This document shows positions 16,379 through 26,012 of a stretch of 64,000 nt of DNA, in pieces. The notes beneath the pieces were generated by a model. It had not been told where the DNA came from, made no database searches, and saw only the letters and a list, made by a program, of their open reading frames with translations. A program made the translations under genes and the position numbers. Numbering within the stretch: position 1 is the first letter of the stretch; the number at the start of each line of letters is the position of its first letter. Source of the stretch: Trematomus loennbergii (taxonomy: Eukaryota; Chordata; Actinopteri; Perciformes; Nototheniidae); NCBI GenBank assembly GCA_012861695.1, contig JAAOOA010000002.1:19134303-19198302 (forward strand), read 5' to 3'.

Positions 16379-16915
16379 TCATCTAGAATACAAAACATAA
16401 TTGAGGCATATCTTACATTGAATACTAACCGCCCTCAGTTTAAAAACAGCTGTACTACACCTATCTATATCTTCCGTTACTGTATTAAAATCTCCACCTA
16501 ATATAATTTTATAACCCACTGTTAAAATTTCTCTAAGTTTTCTAAATATTTGTAACTTATTTGTTGCGTCAGGGCCAGTATAAATATTAATAAGTCGATA
16601 TTTTTCATTTTTATAAAAACAATCCACCATAAGCAGCCTTCCTGGAATTATGTCCCTTCTTCTAATAATAGTAATGTCCCTTTCCTTGAAGAAAATGCCA
16701 ACTCCATCAGCTCTGCTATCTCCTATGGAGATAATACATTCTCCTTTGTGCCACATTTTACATACATCGTCAACATTCCCGGTGGTATTCAGTCTAAGTT
16801 CCTGCGTAAAGAGGAAATCATAGTTAGTGTCCAATAAATATTTCATTTTCCTCTCTCGAAAGTTCTTAGACTGAATACCACGTACATTCCAAGTAGCGAC
16901 GTTTATGAAGCTCAT
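16379..16915 (-). pseudogene. LINE endonuclease fragment (EEP fold)
   Basis: A 178-residue frame with EEP endonuclease motifs: TWNVRGI near the start, QELRLN (probable catalytic Glu) and GGDFNTV (Asp/Asn pair). It stops before the C-terminal SDH motif, and no reverse transcriptase follows. It can nick DNA only if the missing C-terminus is not needed, which is unlikely, so I call it a remnant. Confidence 0.75.
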
Positions 16916-17232
16916 GTTGGTTTTATATTGTCTCTAAATTAGCCCGTTTTTCTATTTCGTTCAAGTTTCTGCTTGCAGGTCTCTTTTTTTTAGAGACCTC
17001 AAACGGGGCTTCCCTCTGAGCCTCACTCGGGGGGTCTGGATAATCCGGAGTCGGTGAAAAAGACCCCGAGTGACTCTCAGGGGCGAGTAGAGGGGCATGT
17101 TGACTCGCTGACCAGCTGTAAGGCTGTCAGGGCTAGAGTCAGATCCTGGGCTTTCGCTCACACTCTCATAGTATTTATCATCTTCAATCTCACTGTCAGA
17201 GCTGTACTCACTCTCTACATCACTGTCAATGG

Positions 17233-17940
17233 TTAGTTTGCCTTCACCTGACATGGGTGGAGAGTCGTCTTCAGGAGATGAAGGCTGTTGATCATCAGGG
17301 AGAGGGACATCCTTGCTGGCAGGACGACGATCAGGCTGCTGCTGGGCTGAAGGACGAGGACCAGGACCAGGCTGCTGCTGGGCTGAAGGACCGGGACCGG
17401 GACCGGGCTGGTGGGCTGAAGGACGAGGACCAGGACCAGGCTGCTGGCTGAAGGACCGGGACCGGGACCGGGCTGCTGGGCTGAAGTACGAGGACCAGGA
17501 CCAGGCTGCTGCTGGGCTGAAGGACCAGGACCGGGACCGGGCTGCTGGGCTGAAGGACGAGGACCAGGCTGCTGCTGGGTTGCAGGTCTAGGACCGGGAC
17601 CGGGCTGCTGGGCTGAAGGACCGGGACCGGCTGCTGCTGGGCTGCAGGTCGAGGACCGGGTCCGGGCTGGGCTGAAGGACCAGGACCGGGCTGCTGCTGG
17701 GCTGCAGGGCGGGGCTGATGCTGGGTGACTGAAGGAGGACCAGGCTGCTGGGGTAACTGAAGGAGGGCCAGGCTGCTTTTGGGCTGCAGGACGAGGCTGC
17801 TGCTGGGTTTTTGCCTTGTTTACAAAAGAAGATGGGCAGTTGAAGAAGTTGTGTCCAATCTTTCCACACAGGTTGCAGAGACTGTCTGAATTGCAATCTT
17901 TAGCCTTGTGGCCCAGTTCATTGCATCTCCAACATTTCAC
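17233..17940 (-). CDS. LINE ORF1-like protein with two CCHC zinc knuckles
   Basis: A 235-residue frame. Its N-terminus has two CX2CX4HX4C knuckles (CWRCNELGHKAKDC and CNLCGKIGHNFFNC), followed by a long Pro/Gly/Gln-rich tandem repeat (GPGPSAQQ-type). Zinc-knuckle ORF1 proteins bind element RNA in L1/Tx1-type LINEs. The repeat tract varies in length between copies 2 and 3, and its frame is probably not conserved. Confidence 0.65.
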   Translation of the reverse strand: MKCWRCNELGHKAKDCNSDSLCNLCGKIGHNFFNCPSSFVNKAKTQQQPRPAAQKQPGPPSVTPAAWSSFSHPASAPPCSPAAARSWSFSPARTRSSTCSPAAAGPGPSAQQPGPGPRPATQQQPGPRPSAQQPGPGPGPSAQQQPGPGPRTSAQQPGPGPGPSASSLVLVLVLQPTSPVPVPVLQPSSSLVLVLVLQPSSSLIVVLPARMSLSLMINSLHLLKTTLHPCQVKAN

Positions 17941-17979
17941 TGTGGTGCATTTTCTGACCTGATGGTCAGCTGAGTTGCC

Positions 17980-18373
17980 AAGAGCTTGGCATTAGCAATG
18001 ATGTATCATGTATTTTAAACATTTTGAATGTAAACAGGAAACGGAACAATTTGCTCCACCCGGCATCCATCTGTCCATTTGTGCTTATTCTTGTATGTCT
18101 CAATTTCTCAACAATGTTACAGAAAATATTTTAATTAAAAAATGGTACCTGTGTGAGGCCTTACTTTAGTTAGATGATGTCATAACTGCAGTTGGCCACA
18201 TGGTGGCACCAGAGTGTTTTGTTGCATGTCACCGAACCATATCAGTTCATGGTTGGTTGAAAAGTGGTATAACAATTATAAATGTTACTATTGGTGATAT
18301 TCAATGAGTAAAAAGTGATGATCATGGTGATGTTGGACCATGATGTTATTAACCTGCTGTAACTTTTTCACAG
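17980..18373 (+). other. Copy 2 intron 6 remainder
   Basis: This matches the 3' part of glud1 intron 6, up to the exon 7 acceptor. No gene is seen. Confidence 0.75.
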
Positions 18374-18834
18374 GGCTTTGGTAATGTGCGTCTTTACTCC
18401 ATGAGGTACCTGCAGGGGCCCGGACCAGAAGGGGGGCCCCAGAAAAGGTCGATTAAATAGGTCCACAGCAACGACAACATGAAACCCCGTTTAATTTACT
18501 ACAATGATATGTCGGGAAACCCCCATGCGTAACGCGCCGCCAAAAGCTGCTTCATTTCAGTTTTGTATTCTCCGCTCCTGCGGGGGGGGATGGGGATGGG
18601 ATGGGGTTGTGCTGGATGTGCTGGATGTGCTGGATGTGCTGGATGTGCTGGATGTGCTGGATGTGTTGGATGTGTTGGGGGTATGTCTCTTCTGCCTGGG
18701 GCCCCCAGAGTGTCTTGCAGTGCCACTGGGTACCTGCACAGGTTGGGGCCAAGTGTGTGGGCATCGGTGAGATTGATGGAGCCATCTACAACGCTGATGG
18801 CATCGACCCCAAAGCGCTGGAGGAATACAAACTG
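18374..18834 (+). pseudogene. glud1: Copy 2 glud1 exon 7, split by an insertion
   Basis: The exon starts after TTTTTCACAG and runs to GTACCTGCA. It resumes at 18,730 after about 315 nt of foreign sequence and ends at the usual donor. It also has G-to-C (GTGGGT to GTGCGT) and C-to-T changes, and one base is lost in CAGGTTTGGGG. It cannot encode the Rossmann segment. Confidence 0.85.
18415..18729. mobile_element. Insertion in exon 7 carrying a 9-bp minisatellite
   Basis: About 315 nt flanked by a direct repeat of GGTACCTGCA (a target-site duplication of about 8-10 bp, which suggests an hAT-type element). The ends are GGGGCC-rich. Inside, at about 18,609-18,675, GGATGTGCT is repeated about eight times. 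The same insertion with fewer repeats is in copy 3, and a truncated form is in copy 4. No transposase is encoded. Confidence 0.75.
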
Positions 18835-19038
18835 GTACCAGCACAACTGCCTTCCCCTCACTTCTGTCTGCTTTATCCTTCTTGTCATCTTCCCCCTCTG
18901 TTTTCTCTTACTTAAATAATCAAGTCATTGTCTTTATCTGACTTATTTAATCAGTCAGATGATTTTCTTCTCCTGGAAATACACTTTTTTCCCAACATTT
19001 TGTCATATATTCAGGTGTGTGTCTCTTTACTTCTGCAG

Positions 19039-19166
19039 CAAAATGGCACCATTTTCCCAGGAGCCAAACCCTAGGGAGCATTTTGGAAGCCGAATGCCAC
19101 ATCCTGATCCCTGCCGCCGGAGAAAAGCAGCTCACGCGTAACAACGCCCGAAGGATCAAGGCCAAG
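19039..19166 (+). pseudogene. glud1: Copy 2 glud1 exon 8 (nonsense)
   Basis: The exon has an in-frame 6-nt loss (GTGGGC) and then a 4-nt loss that turns AAACCCTATGAA into AAACCCTAG, a stop. The splice sites remain. Confidence 0.88.
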
Positions 19167-19293
19167 GTAACCCCTCGCTTTTGATTTACCCAAGGTGCTT
19201 TGCTTAAAGTTGGCGTTTGACTCCACACGAGTAAGGACAGGGAGACTTTGTTGCAGTCATGTAAAGTGTGTGTTGTATTTCATGTCTTTTCAG

Positions 19294-19374
19294 ATCATTG
19301 CTGAAGGTGCCAATGGTCCCACCACCCCAGATGCTGACAAGATCTTCCTGGAGAACAACGTCATGGTTATTCCT
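19294..19374 (+). pseudogene. glud1: Copy 2 glud1 exon 9 (sequence intact)
   Basis: The full 81 nt is identical in coding content to exon 9 of the functional gene, with good splice sites. It is listed as a pseudogene only because its neighbours are broken. Confidence 0.85.
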
Positions 19375-19684
19375 GTAAGCGCACACACAATTAAAATAAA
19401 AATGTGCTCAAACTGTTGGCTCAAACCACACAAATCCAGCGCTGATGGAGCAGATGAACTGTCTTTTTTTGTTGTTGAATTCTTAATGAATTGCACTTAG
19501 GATGTTTTTCCTTTTTCACCTTTTAATCTGGATTATTACTTAGTCATTATTATAGTCATTATTATTTGGTCATGAATATTTTGTGATACAGCAACAAATA
19601 CACTATGTTAGATTTTTATAATATATAAACCATAAAGGGGAAATGTAAACAATAAGCAAGAGTCATGTCAACAATAAACAAGCT

Positions 19685-19690
19685 TTTATT
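19685..19690 (-). terminator. Candidate poly(A) signal of antisense gene 2a
   Basis: AATAAA on the minus strand, about 155 nt beyond the stop codon at 19,843-19,845. The same word is kept in copy 3. This is inferred from position only. Confidence 0.45.
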
Positions 19691-19842
19691 GTGTAAGCAA
19701 CAGATTTTTCTAATAATTTCACAAAAGCATTTCATTTTCAGTTTATTATAGGGTACAAGACTGCTCCTCACCTCCTCCATGGCCTGCAGCGTCATAACAC
19801 TCAGAGGATACATTACCAATACACATAAAGCTTAGAAATCAG

Positions 19843-20289
19843 TTATTTATAATGATCCATCTTATTTTTTGTTTCATCTTTTTGAGTGGGTTGGGTTACC
19901 TCCTCCTCAGGCTCATTTTCTAATACCAAATGTTCCATTGCTGCTTGTAAGTCGACCTGCAGGGCCTGTCGTTTCATTTCTTCAAAATCTTCCAGAAACC
20001 TCTTCCTCAGGTCTTTGCCATGTACCACAACTGTTACACTAGGATATAAAGTTATGGTTCCGCCATTCTTGATAGGTGACTTGAGTCTGATTTGATTGTC
20101 TGTTGTAACTTCATTCAATTCTGGGTACTTTTCCTTCATTGCAGCCAGCCATTCTCTTACACGTGTGCTATAGAAAGTAATGCCAAATGGTACATAATTG
20201 CTGTCATGTTGATAGACAGTGTCTTTATTGCCATGCAGCGTCTTTTCTATGTTCTTGTCTTTTTCGAAATCTCGAGGAACGGTAGCCAT
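19843..20289 (-). CDS. Unknown 148-residue antisense intronic gene (copy 2a, intact)
   Basis: I do not recognise this protein. A splice acceptor (TTTCTTTGTTTTAATTTAG) abuts the ATG at 20,289, so this is a 3' exon of a spliced minus-strand gene. It starts MATVPRDFEKDKNIEKTLHG. A central conserved block follows (REWLAAMKEKYPELNE; IRLKSPIKNGGTITLYP; TVVVHGKDLRKRF; DFEEMKRQAL), and the C-terminus is acidic. There is no signal peptide or membrane segment, so it is probably soluble. The alternating-hydrophobic TITLYPSVTVVVHG looks like a beta hairpin. Homologous bodies occur at 11.8, 26.2, 39.5 and 53.8 kb, always downstream of the same ISRE-like promoter. A minus-strand AATAAA lies at 19,685-19,690. 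Confidence 0.7.
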   Translation of the reverse strand: MATVPRDFEKDKNIEKTLHGNKDTVYQHDSNYVPFGITFYSTRVREWLAAMKEKYPELNEVTTDNQIRLKSPIKNGGTITLYPSVTVVVHGKDLRKRFLEDFEEMKRQALQVDLQAAMEHLVLENEPEEEVTQPTQKDETKNKMDHYK

Positions 20290-20393
20290 CTAAATTAAAA
20301 CAAAGAAAGAACCATTATTATTATTGGCAAACTACCATACTACTGATAAATGGTACAGCCTATACAGCACTCAGACTTGCTGTGTTATTGTAC

Positions 20394-20544
20394 CTTGTAT
20401 TTCTCTTGGTGTTGTGATGCTCTGGACTTCTCAGCAGGATGGAGATACTCAGGTTCTACAGCTGCTTCCTGAAGCCACAACACAAACCTCAGAACAGGAG
20501 TTTTGTCACAACCTATCCATAATATATCAAGTCTACCTCCCCTG
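20394..20544 (-). other. Candidate middle exon of antisense gene 2a
   Basis: On the minus strand, an acceptor ATTACAG and a donor AAATACAAG|GTACAA bracket about 150 nt. The stretch reads open (WIGCDKTPVLRFVLWLQEAA, then EYLHPAEKSRASQHQEKYK) in the phase that joins the downstream ATG exon. It is kept in copies 2b and 3 and absent from copies 1 and 4. The leader exon has no ATG, so this may be 5' UTR or an alternative coding exon. Confidence 0.45.
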
Positions 20545-20924
20545 CTGTAATTTGACCTGTACGCAAATCTTTTAACGCAACAAAGGTTCAAGTTTAAACT
20601 CTTCATACTTTATTGGGGATACAACTTCTAGCCCCTTGCCCCAAATGTATGGAACACGCAGCTAAATTGTAAAGCCGTCTGTATATGAAAGTTGCTTTTA
20701 AAAAGTATTTTCATTCAAGTTGTTTCAGTTCATGCTGTGGTTGCTAAAACAAGCTTTTAAAAAATACTATCATTTATGTACATGTCTCTTAGCTATTACA
20801 TCACTGGCAAGGCTTCTAATGTATTTTTTTGCAAGATAAATTAGTTTTAAATATAAGTGTAACAAATCTAAATAGCAATGATGTCAACAGTAATTTAGTA
20901 GTAATTTAGTAGATATATTCTTAC

Positions 20925-21012
20925 TGGATCGGTGCTGGTTCAGGCGGGTGTCGTGATGTTGCTCTGTTATTTCGGCGTAAGCTGGTGTCAGCTGATGTGA
21001 TCTCTCTCCAAG
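20925..21012 (-). other. Leader exon of antisense gene 2a
   Basis: This non-coding first exon is inferred from the TATA position and from the donor CCA|GTAAGA (exon end at 20,925). It has no ATG. The same exon and donor occur in all five promoter copies. The start is estimated at 25-30 nt after the TATA box. Confidence 0.55.
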
Positions 21013-21035
21013 AGTAACGACGTCTGGGGCAACCT

Positions 21036-21093
21036 CTTTTTATACTCTCTCTTGATCACAAGCAGCCAATCATACAGTGGCTTTTTCACTTTC
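21036..21093 (-). promoter_or_regulatory. Antisense promoter 2a: ISRE-like, CCAAT, TATA
   Basis: Minus-strand order: GAAAGTGAAA (21,093-21,084), an inverted CCAAT box (21,070-21,066) and TATAAAAAG (21,044-21,036). GAAANNGAAA bound by STAT/IRF factors close to a TATA box is the classic layout of interferon-stimulated gene promoters in fish and mammals. Function here is inference. Confidence 0.65.
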
Positions 21094-21119
21094 ACTTTTG
21101 TAACTTTGAATTGAACCAT

Positions 21120-21271
21120 CAGGGTGTCTTTAACAAATATTGTGCCTTCTGCGATATCAAGTATTGTGACAAAGTGTCTTGAACTTTTAGATGGTGACTG
21201 ACGGATACATATTTGACCTTAACTGTATGACCAGTAGACTCCAATCGGCTTGAGTTATTCCTCTTATTGTC
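21120..21271 (+). pseudogene. glud1: Copy 2a: intron 10/11 fusion, exon 11 deleted
   Basis: The word CATCAGGGTGT, normally upstream of exon 11, runs directly into TCTTTAACAAATATTGTGCC from intron 11. Exon 11 and its flanks are therefore deleted at this position. Confidence 0.75.
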
Positions 21272-22169
21272 AAGGCCGGATTAGTACCTCCAGGGGCCCC
21301 TGGGCACTGAGAGCTCCGGGCCCCTCAGCACGTACCAATACGTAACAACACGCCTACCCAACATGACCAATATTTTTAATTTTCATTCAATCTGGCATGT
21401 CAATTCCACACTTGTCAAAAGCAGGGACGCAGCTACATAGTTCAACCAAAGTAGGTCTAGCCTTTTGCCCTTTCAGTCAAAACACAAGACAAGGATACAA
21501 TGGATATGATCTCAAGACAGTGTATGGCTCAAGAAGACCTAGGTAATATCACTCAAAACAGCAGCACCCCCAACACCTCATATATCTTGCAAAATGAAGC
21601 ACTGCACCCAAAACTACATAAACACTTACCAAAACCAAACGTTTGCACCAAATGGCACACACTTCATTTATAGTACAAGACACTTTGTCCAACCGACTAC
21701 ACACCATCGTTCTCAATCTAAAGCACACTCATCTTTTATGGCGTTCTGTATGTAGAGAATTCTGCATATAAAGATTGTTCAAGTTTACAGAAATATGTGC
21801 AGAAACACAAATATACTGTTGTTATACTTTTATCTTTCTCCAAAACAAATTGGTGCTTCATTCATGCACAACACATAGTTACAGTTGTGTAAACACAAAT
21901 GATGCCTCTGTCAAATACAGTAAGTGGAAAGGAACACTTTGATGACAAAGAAATACAAAAATATTTTACAAAAAACAGAGGAAAGAAAATACTCAGCTTT
22001 TTACCACCTAGCTGGGTCTGACCTCAGCGCCTCCACCTGCAGAAGAAGCATGCAGCTATAGGCCTGACGGGCATACAGCTCCAACCGATATTCTGCAAAT
22101 AACTCTTCAACTGACTTCAGTTCATCCTCCCTCTCACTCCTATCCTCCCTCTACTTCTTGCTGATATCA
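21272..22169. mobile_element. Left part of composite element with AAGGCCGGATTA end (copy 2a)
   Basis: Starts with the terminal word AAGGCCGGATTA (21,272-21,283) and a GGGGCCCCTGGG-rich stretch. About 700 nt follows that resembles the non-coding part of the Tc1-like element at 23,546 (compare the word ACTACATAAACA). The matching right end is absent here because the Tc1-like and antisense-gene sequences cut in. No coding gene is seen. Confidence 0.6.
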
Positions 22170-23545
22170 ATATATATTTTAAATTATTTTATTCTACTAA
22201 ATTCATACAAAAAAAAGGTATAATTCATACACACAAAGATGAACAAAATTAGTAGAAGCGGGAGGGCTGAAGCATAGCTTATGGGGAAGTAGCCCTCCCT
22301 GAATCATCCTAATATAACATTGGCATTATTGCGTCAAAAACGTATAGAAATTAAGGAGTAAAAAGAAAACTAAGAAAAATAAATAAAAAAAGTTAGGACA
22401 AGAAAAAAATAAACGCATATATATATATATATATATAAGAAACTAGATATAGGGTCATTTTCTGCACATGTCAATAGCAGTTTCAACTAATTTTGAAAAT
22501 ACTATATATAAATATATACATATGTACACATGTACTTGGCAAATGAATAATGAAATAATAATAATAATATATATCATATAAACATTATGAACACTTATTT
22601 TCAAGTGACTTTTTTTTATGTTCACACATACACAAAATATACACTATATGTTCAAGTGTATAAGTACACAAATGCACTCATATACACCAATACAAATATT
22701 GCAAGGCAATTTCCAGGGCTGAAATAATAATTCAACCCCATAACGATGAAAAGAAATAAGAAGGAATGTAGACCTATTAAATAAATAAACAAACTGAGAA
22801 GGTATTATTTCAAAAAAAAAAAAGGATTCTAAATATTTGTTAGCTGGAGTAATCTGCAAATATAATTTAGCTTTGAATTGTTGATGACAAGTGATACTTG
22901 AAAGGTCTGGGTGAAGTCCATTCCACGTTCTAACTCCGTTTATGGATAAGCTGTGTGATTTGATGGTTGTTCTACAGGCTTGCTACACAACCAGTTAGGA
23001 TGCCTAGTTGGGTATTTCCTGACTGTGGTTTGGAACTGCTTTTTAATGTTATTAGACATTTTGTTATGGAAAATGTTGTGCATAATCAGTACTGCTTTAA
23101 GCTTTACTATGTCAAAACATTTTAATAGATTTCGTTTTTTAAATATAGGAGTTGTGTGTTCATATTTACCAACACCACAGACTATTCGTAATACTTTTTT
23201 TTTGGGATGTTATTATTTTTTGTAGATTTGTTGAGTACGTGTTACCCCATATTTCGGAGCAGTAGTAAAGGTAAGGGAGAAATAGACTGTTATAAAGAGT
23301 TCTGAGTATTTTTTCGAGAATGTTCTTAGTATGATACAAAATACCTATTGTTTTTGACAGTTTAGTTTGTACATATTGATATGGTGCTTCCAGTTGAGTT
23401 TTTCGTCAACAAGCAGTCCTAAAAATGTACATGCACCAACTTTTTCTATCTCAGTATTGCAAATCCGTATAGCAGTCATTTCTACTCTCAGACTTTGTAT
23501 TGAATAACATATCATTTGTTTTGGCCACATTAAGGGATCATTTAT
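22170..23545 (-). mobile_element. LINE 3' fragment, minus strand (copy 2a)
   Basis: Minus-strand frames include FLGLLVDEKLNWKHHIN and, in the 2b copy, LYNSLFLPYLYYCSEIWGNT, typical of the post-catalytic region of CR1-type reverse transcriptases. The 3' end at low coordinates is AT-rich. It is 5' truncated and frameshifted, hence inactive. Other copies are at 28,430 and 41,880. Confidence 0.65.
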
Positions 23546-24336
23546 TACACTTTTTCTCGATTGCTAAAACACTTTTTTTTTTTAATTGCTCAGTTTCTCA
23601 GAACACTAAACACAATTCACAAAACCACACACCCAAAGTGCAAAACACCTCATTTCTGCTAAGTGAAGAACTGCACTCAAAACTACATAAACATTTACCA
23701 AATGCAAACTTTAGCACCAAATATAACACACTTCATTCATAATACTAGATTGTTTGACCACCCAACTACACACTGCTGAACATACTCTAAAGCACTTTCC
23801 TCTTGTATGGGCTATGCTCTGTACATAGAGGTTCCTGCAGAGGAAGATTGCTTGAGTATACAGAAATACAGTAAATGAAGAAATGCAAATGAGTTGTTGA
23901 ATGAAATCACATTTTATTCAAAACTAACATTGTGCAACATGCATCTCAGCACATAGTACTATGCTTCGGATCTCTCTAAGTGTGATGCATTGTTTGCCAA
24001 AACCCAGTTTGTAACTGCTGTTCCTGTGCCTCATTGAAAACCCTTAGCCTTCCACCTGCACCTCTTTGTTTCTCAGTCCTCCAGATAAACAACAAAGATC
24101 TAGTGGTTGGTCAGTGTCTGTGTTGCATCAAAGTAAGTCTACCACAGTCCATTGTGCAGGATTTGTGTACAGTTATAGTATGCAACATGCCAACAATTCA
24201 ATGAAAGCAATGAAGTAAATACGTTTCACACAACAGATATAAGCACTGATATATCATGAAGTATGCAACTAACCTGTTTTCAAGTCTAAGCGTCCGGATT
24301 ACAGAGGCGACAGTACATCGGCTTAGATTAGGCTGA

Positions 24337-24615
24337 ACCCTCTGTCCAGCCTCTGAACCCTCTGTCCAGCCTCTGAACCCTCTGTCCAGCCTCTGCACCC
24401 TCTGTCCAGCCTCTGAACCCTCTGTCCAGCCTCTGAACCCTCTGTCCAGCCTCTGCACCCTCTGTCCAGCCTCTGCACCCTCTGTCCAGCCTCTGAACCC
24501 TCTGTCCAGCCTCTGAACCCTCTGTCCAGCCTCTGAACCCTCTGTCCAGCCTCTGCACCCTCTGTCCAGCCTCTGAACCCTCTGTCCAGCCTCTGCACCC
24601 TCTGTCCAGCCTCTC
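24337..24615. repeat. 20-bp minisatellite inside transposase sequence
   Basis: About 14 tandem units of AACCCTCTGTCCAGCCTCTG, with A/C variation at the unit start. On the minus strand the unit reads AGQRVQ/RLDRGFRG/WTEG in rotating frames. Because 20 is not a multiple of 3, three units make one 20-residue repeat and all three frames stay open. It arose by expansion at the AGQRVQ segment of the transposase. Confidence 0.85.
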
Positions 24616-24689
24616 TCATCGCACACCATGGTTGATAATATTTCATTTCATTAGAGAGTATTCTTCTTTGTCCACGTCCTCTCCCTCCA

Positions 24690-25830
24690 GCTCTACCTCT
24701 ACCTCTCATTCTTCCTCTTCTCACTCTCACCCCACCTCTTCCTCCTCCTCTCACTCTCACCCACCTCTTCCTCCTCCTCTCACTCTCAGCCACCTCTTCC
24801 TCCTCCGCTCACTCTCACCCACCTCTTCCTCCTCCTCTCACTCTCACCCCACCTCTTCTCCTCCTCTCACTCTCACCCACCTCTTCCTCCTCCTCTCACT
24901 CTCAGCCACCTCTTCCTCCTCTCTCACTCTCACCCACCTCTTCCTCCTCCTCTCACTCTCACCCCACCTCTTCCTCCTCCTCTCACTCTCACCCCACCTC
25001 TTCCTCCTCCTCTCACTCTCACCCACCTCTTCCTCCTCCTCTCACTCTCAGCCACCTCTTCCTCCCCTCCCTCACTCTCACCCACCTCTTCCTCCTCCTC
25101 TCACTCTCAGCCCCACCTCTTCCTCCTCCTCTCACTCTCACCCCACCTCTTCCTCCTCTTCTCACTCTCAGCCCACCTCTTCCTCCTCCTCTCACTCTCA
25201 CCCCACCTCTTCCTCCTCCTCTCACTCTCACCCCACCTCTTCCTCTCATCTCACCCCACCTCTTCCTCCTCCTCTCACTCTCACCCCACCTCTTCCTCCT
25301 CTTCTCACTCTCAGCCCACCTCTTCCTCTTCCTCTCACTCCACCCCACCTCTTCCTCTCACTCTCACCCCACCTATTCCTCCTCCTCTCACTCTCACCCC
25401 ACCTCTTCCTCCTCCTCTCACTCTCACCCCACCTCTTCCTCCTCTTCTCACTCTCACCCCACCTCTTCCTCTCCTCTCACTCTCACCCCACCTCTTCCTC
25501 CACTCTCACCCCACCTCTTCCTCCTCCTCTCACTCTCACCCCACCTCTTCCTCCTCCTCTCACTCTCACCCCACCTCTTCCTCTCTTCTCACTCTCACCC
25601 CACCTCTTCCTCCTCCTCTCACTCTCACCCCACCTCTTCCTCTCACTCTCAGCCCACCTCTTCCTCCTCTTCTCACTCTCAGCCCACCTCTTCCTCTTCC
25701 TCTCACTCTCACCCCACCTCTTCCTCCTCTTCTCACTCTCAGCCCACCTCTTCCTCTTCCTCTCACTCTCACCCCACCTCTTCCTCCTCCTCTCACTCTC
25801 ACCCCACCTCTTCCTCTTCCTCTTTCTCCC
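24690..25830. repeat. ~30-bp C/T-rich minisatellite inside transposase sequence
   Basis: About 1.1 kb of imperfect units of CTCACTCTCACCCCACCTCT plus CTTCCTCCTC, some shortened. On the minus strand they read [12 protein letters not shown] three-unit version of the same array is still seen in the plus-strand relative at 42,765-42,845, which shows the ancestral state. Confidence 0.85.
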
Positions 25831-25849
25831 TCTTGCTCTCCTCTTCCTC

Positions 25850-26012
25850 TCCCTTCCCTCTTCCTCTTCCTCTTCCTCTTCCTCTTCCTCTTCCTCTTGC
25901 TCTCCTCTCGCTCTCGCTCTCGCTCTCGCTCTCGCTCTCGCTCTCGCTCTCGCTCTTGCTCTTCCTCTTCCTCTTCCTCTCGCTTTTCCTCTCGCTCTCG
26001 CTCTCGCTCTGT
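25850..26012. repeat. CTCTTC/CTCTCG simple-sequence tract
   Basis: A hexanucleotide tract joining the transposase minisatellite to the 3' part of antisense gene 2b. On the minus strand it reads ERERER and KRKRKR. Confidence 0.85.

Larger units (their letters stand above)
16035..17979 (-). mobile_element. Internally deleted Tx1/L1-like LINE in copy 2
   Basis: This 1.9-kb insertion interrupts intron 6 between TTTAC and AAGAGCTTGG, which are adjacent in copies 1 and 4. Read on the minus strand it holds a double zinc-knuckle ORF1, an acidic linker, the start of an apurinic-type endonuclease, then a 3' UTR and a poly(A) run (the T-run at 16,035-16,044). The reverse transcriptase is wholly absent. 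No target-site duplication is obvious. The same insertion, with the same deletion, is in copy 3. Confidence 0.8.
23546..25850 (-). mobile_element. Tc1-like transposon remnant with expanded minisatellites
   Basis: The terminal word TACACTTTTTCTCGATTGC at 23,546 matches, as an inverted repeat, the 5' end of a plus-strand relative at 42,321. The minus strand encodes only the N-terminal Arg/Gly-rich and helix-turn-helix part of a transposase (RRILSNEMKYYQ, MREAGQRVQ, PNLSRCTVASVIRTLRLENR). The DDE catalytic domain is absent. Two repeat arrays have grown inside the coding region. Confidence 0.65.

Noticed and set aside
18504..18919. Open frames rich in LDV, CWM or HPA repeats in exon 7 of copies 2 and 3
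   Set aside because: They are translations of the 9-bp GGATGTGCT array inside an insertion.
19843..20289. The antisense protein as a LINE or Tc1 protein
   Set aside because: No zinc knuckle, endonuclease, reverse transcriptase, helix-turn-helix or DDE motif is visible. The gene has a promoter, a leader exon and an acceptor instead. A domesticated or unknown element protein cannot be fully excluded.
24337..24615. A CRISPR-like array
   Set aside because: The units are contiguous with no spacers, and the DNA is vertebrate. It is a minisatellite.
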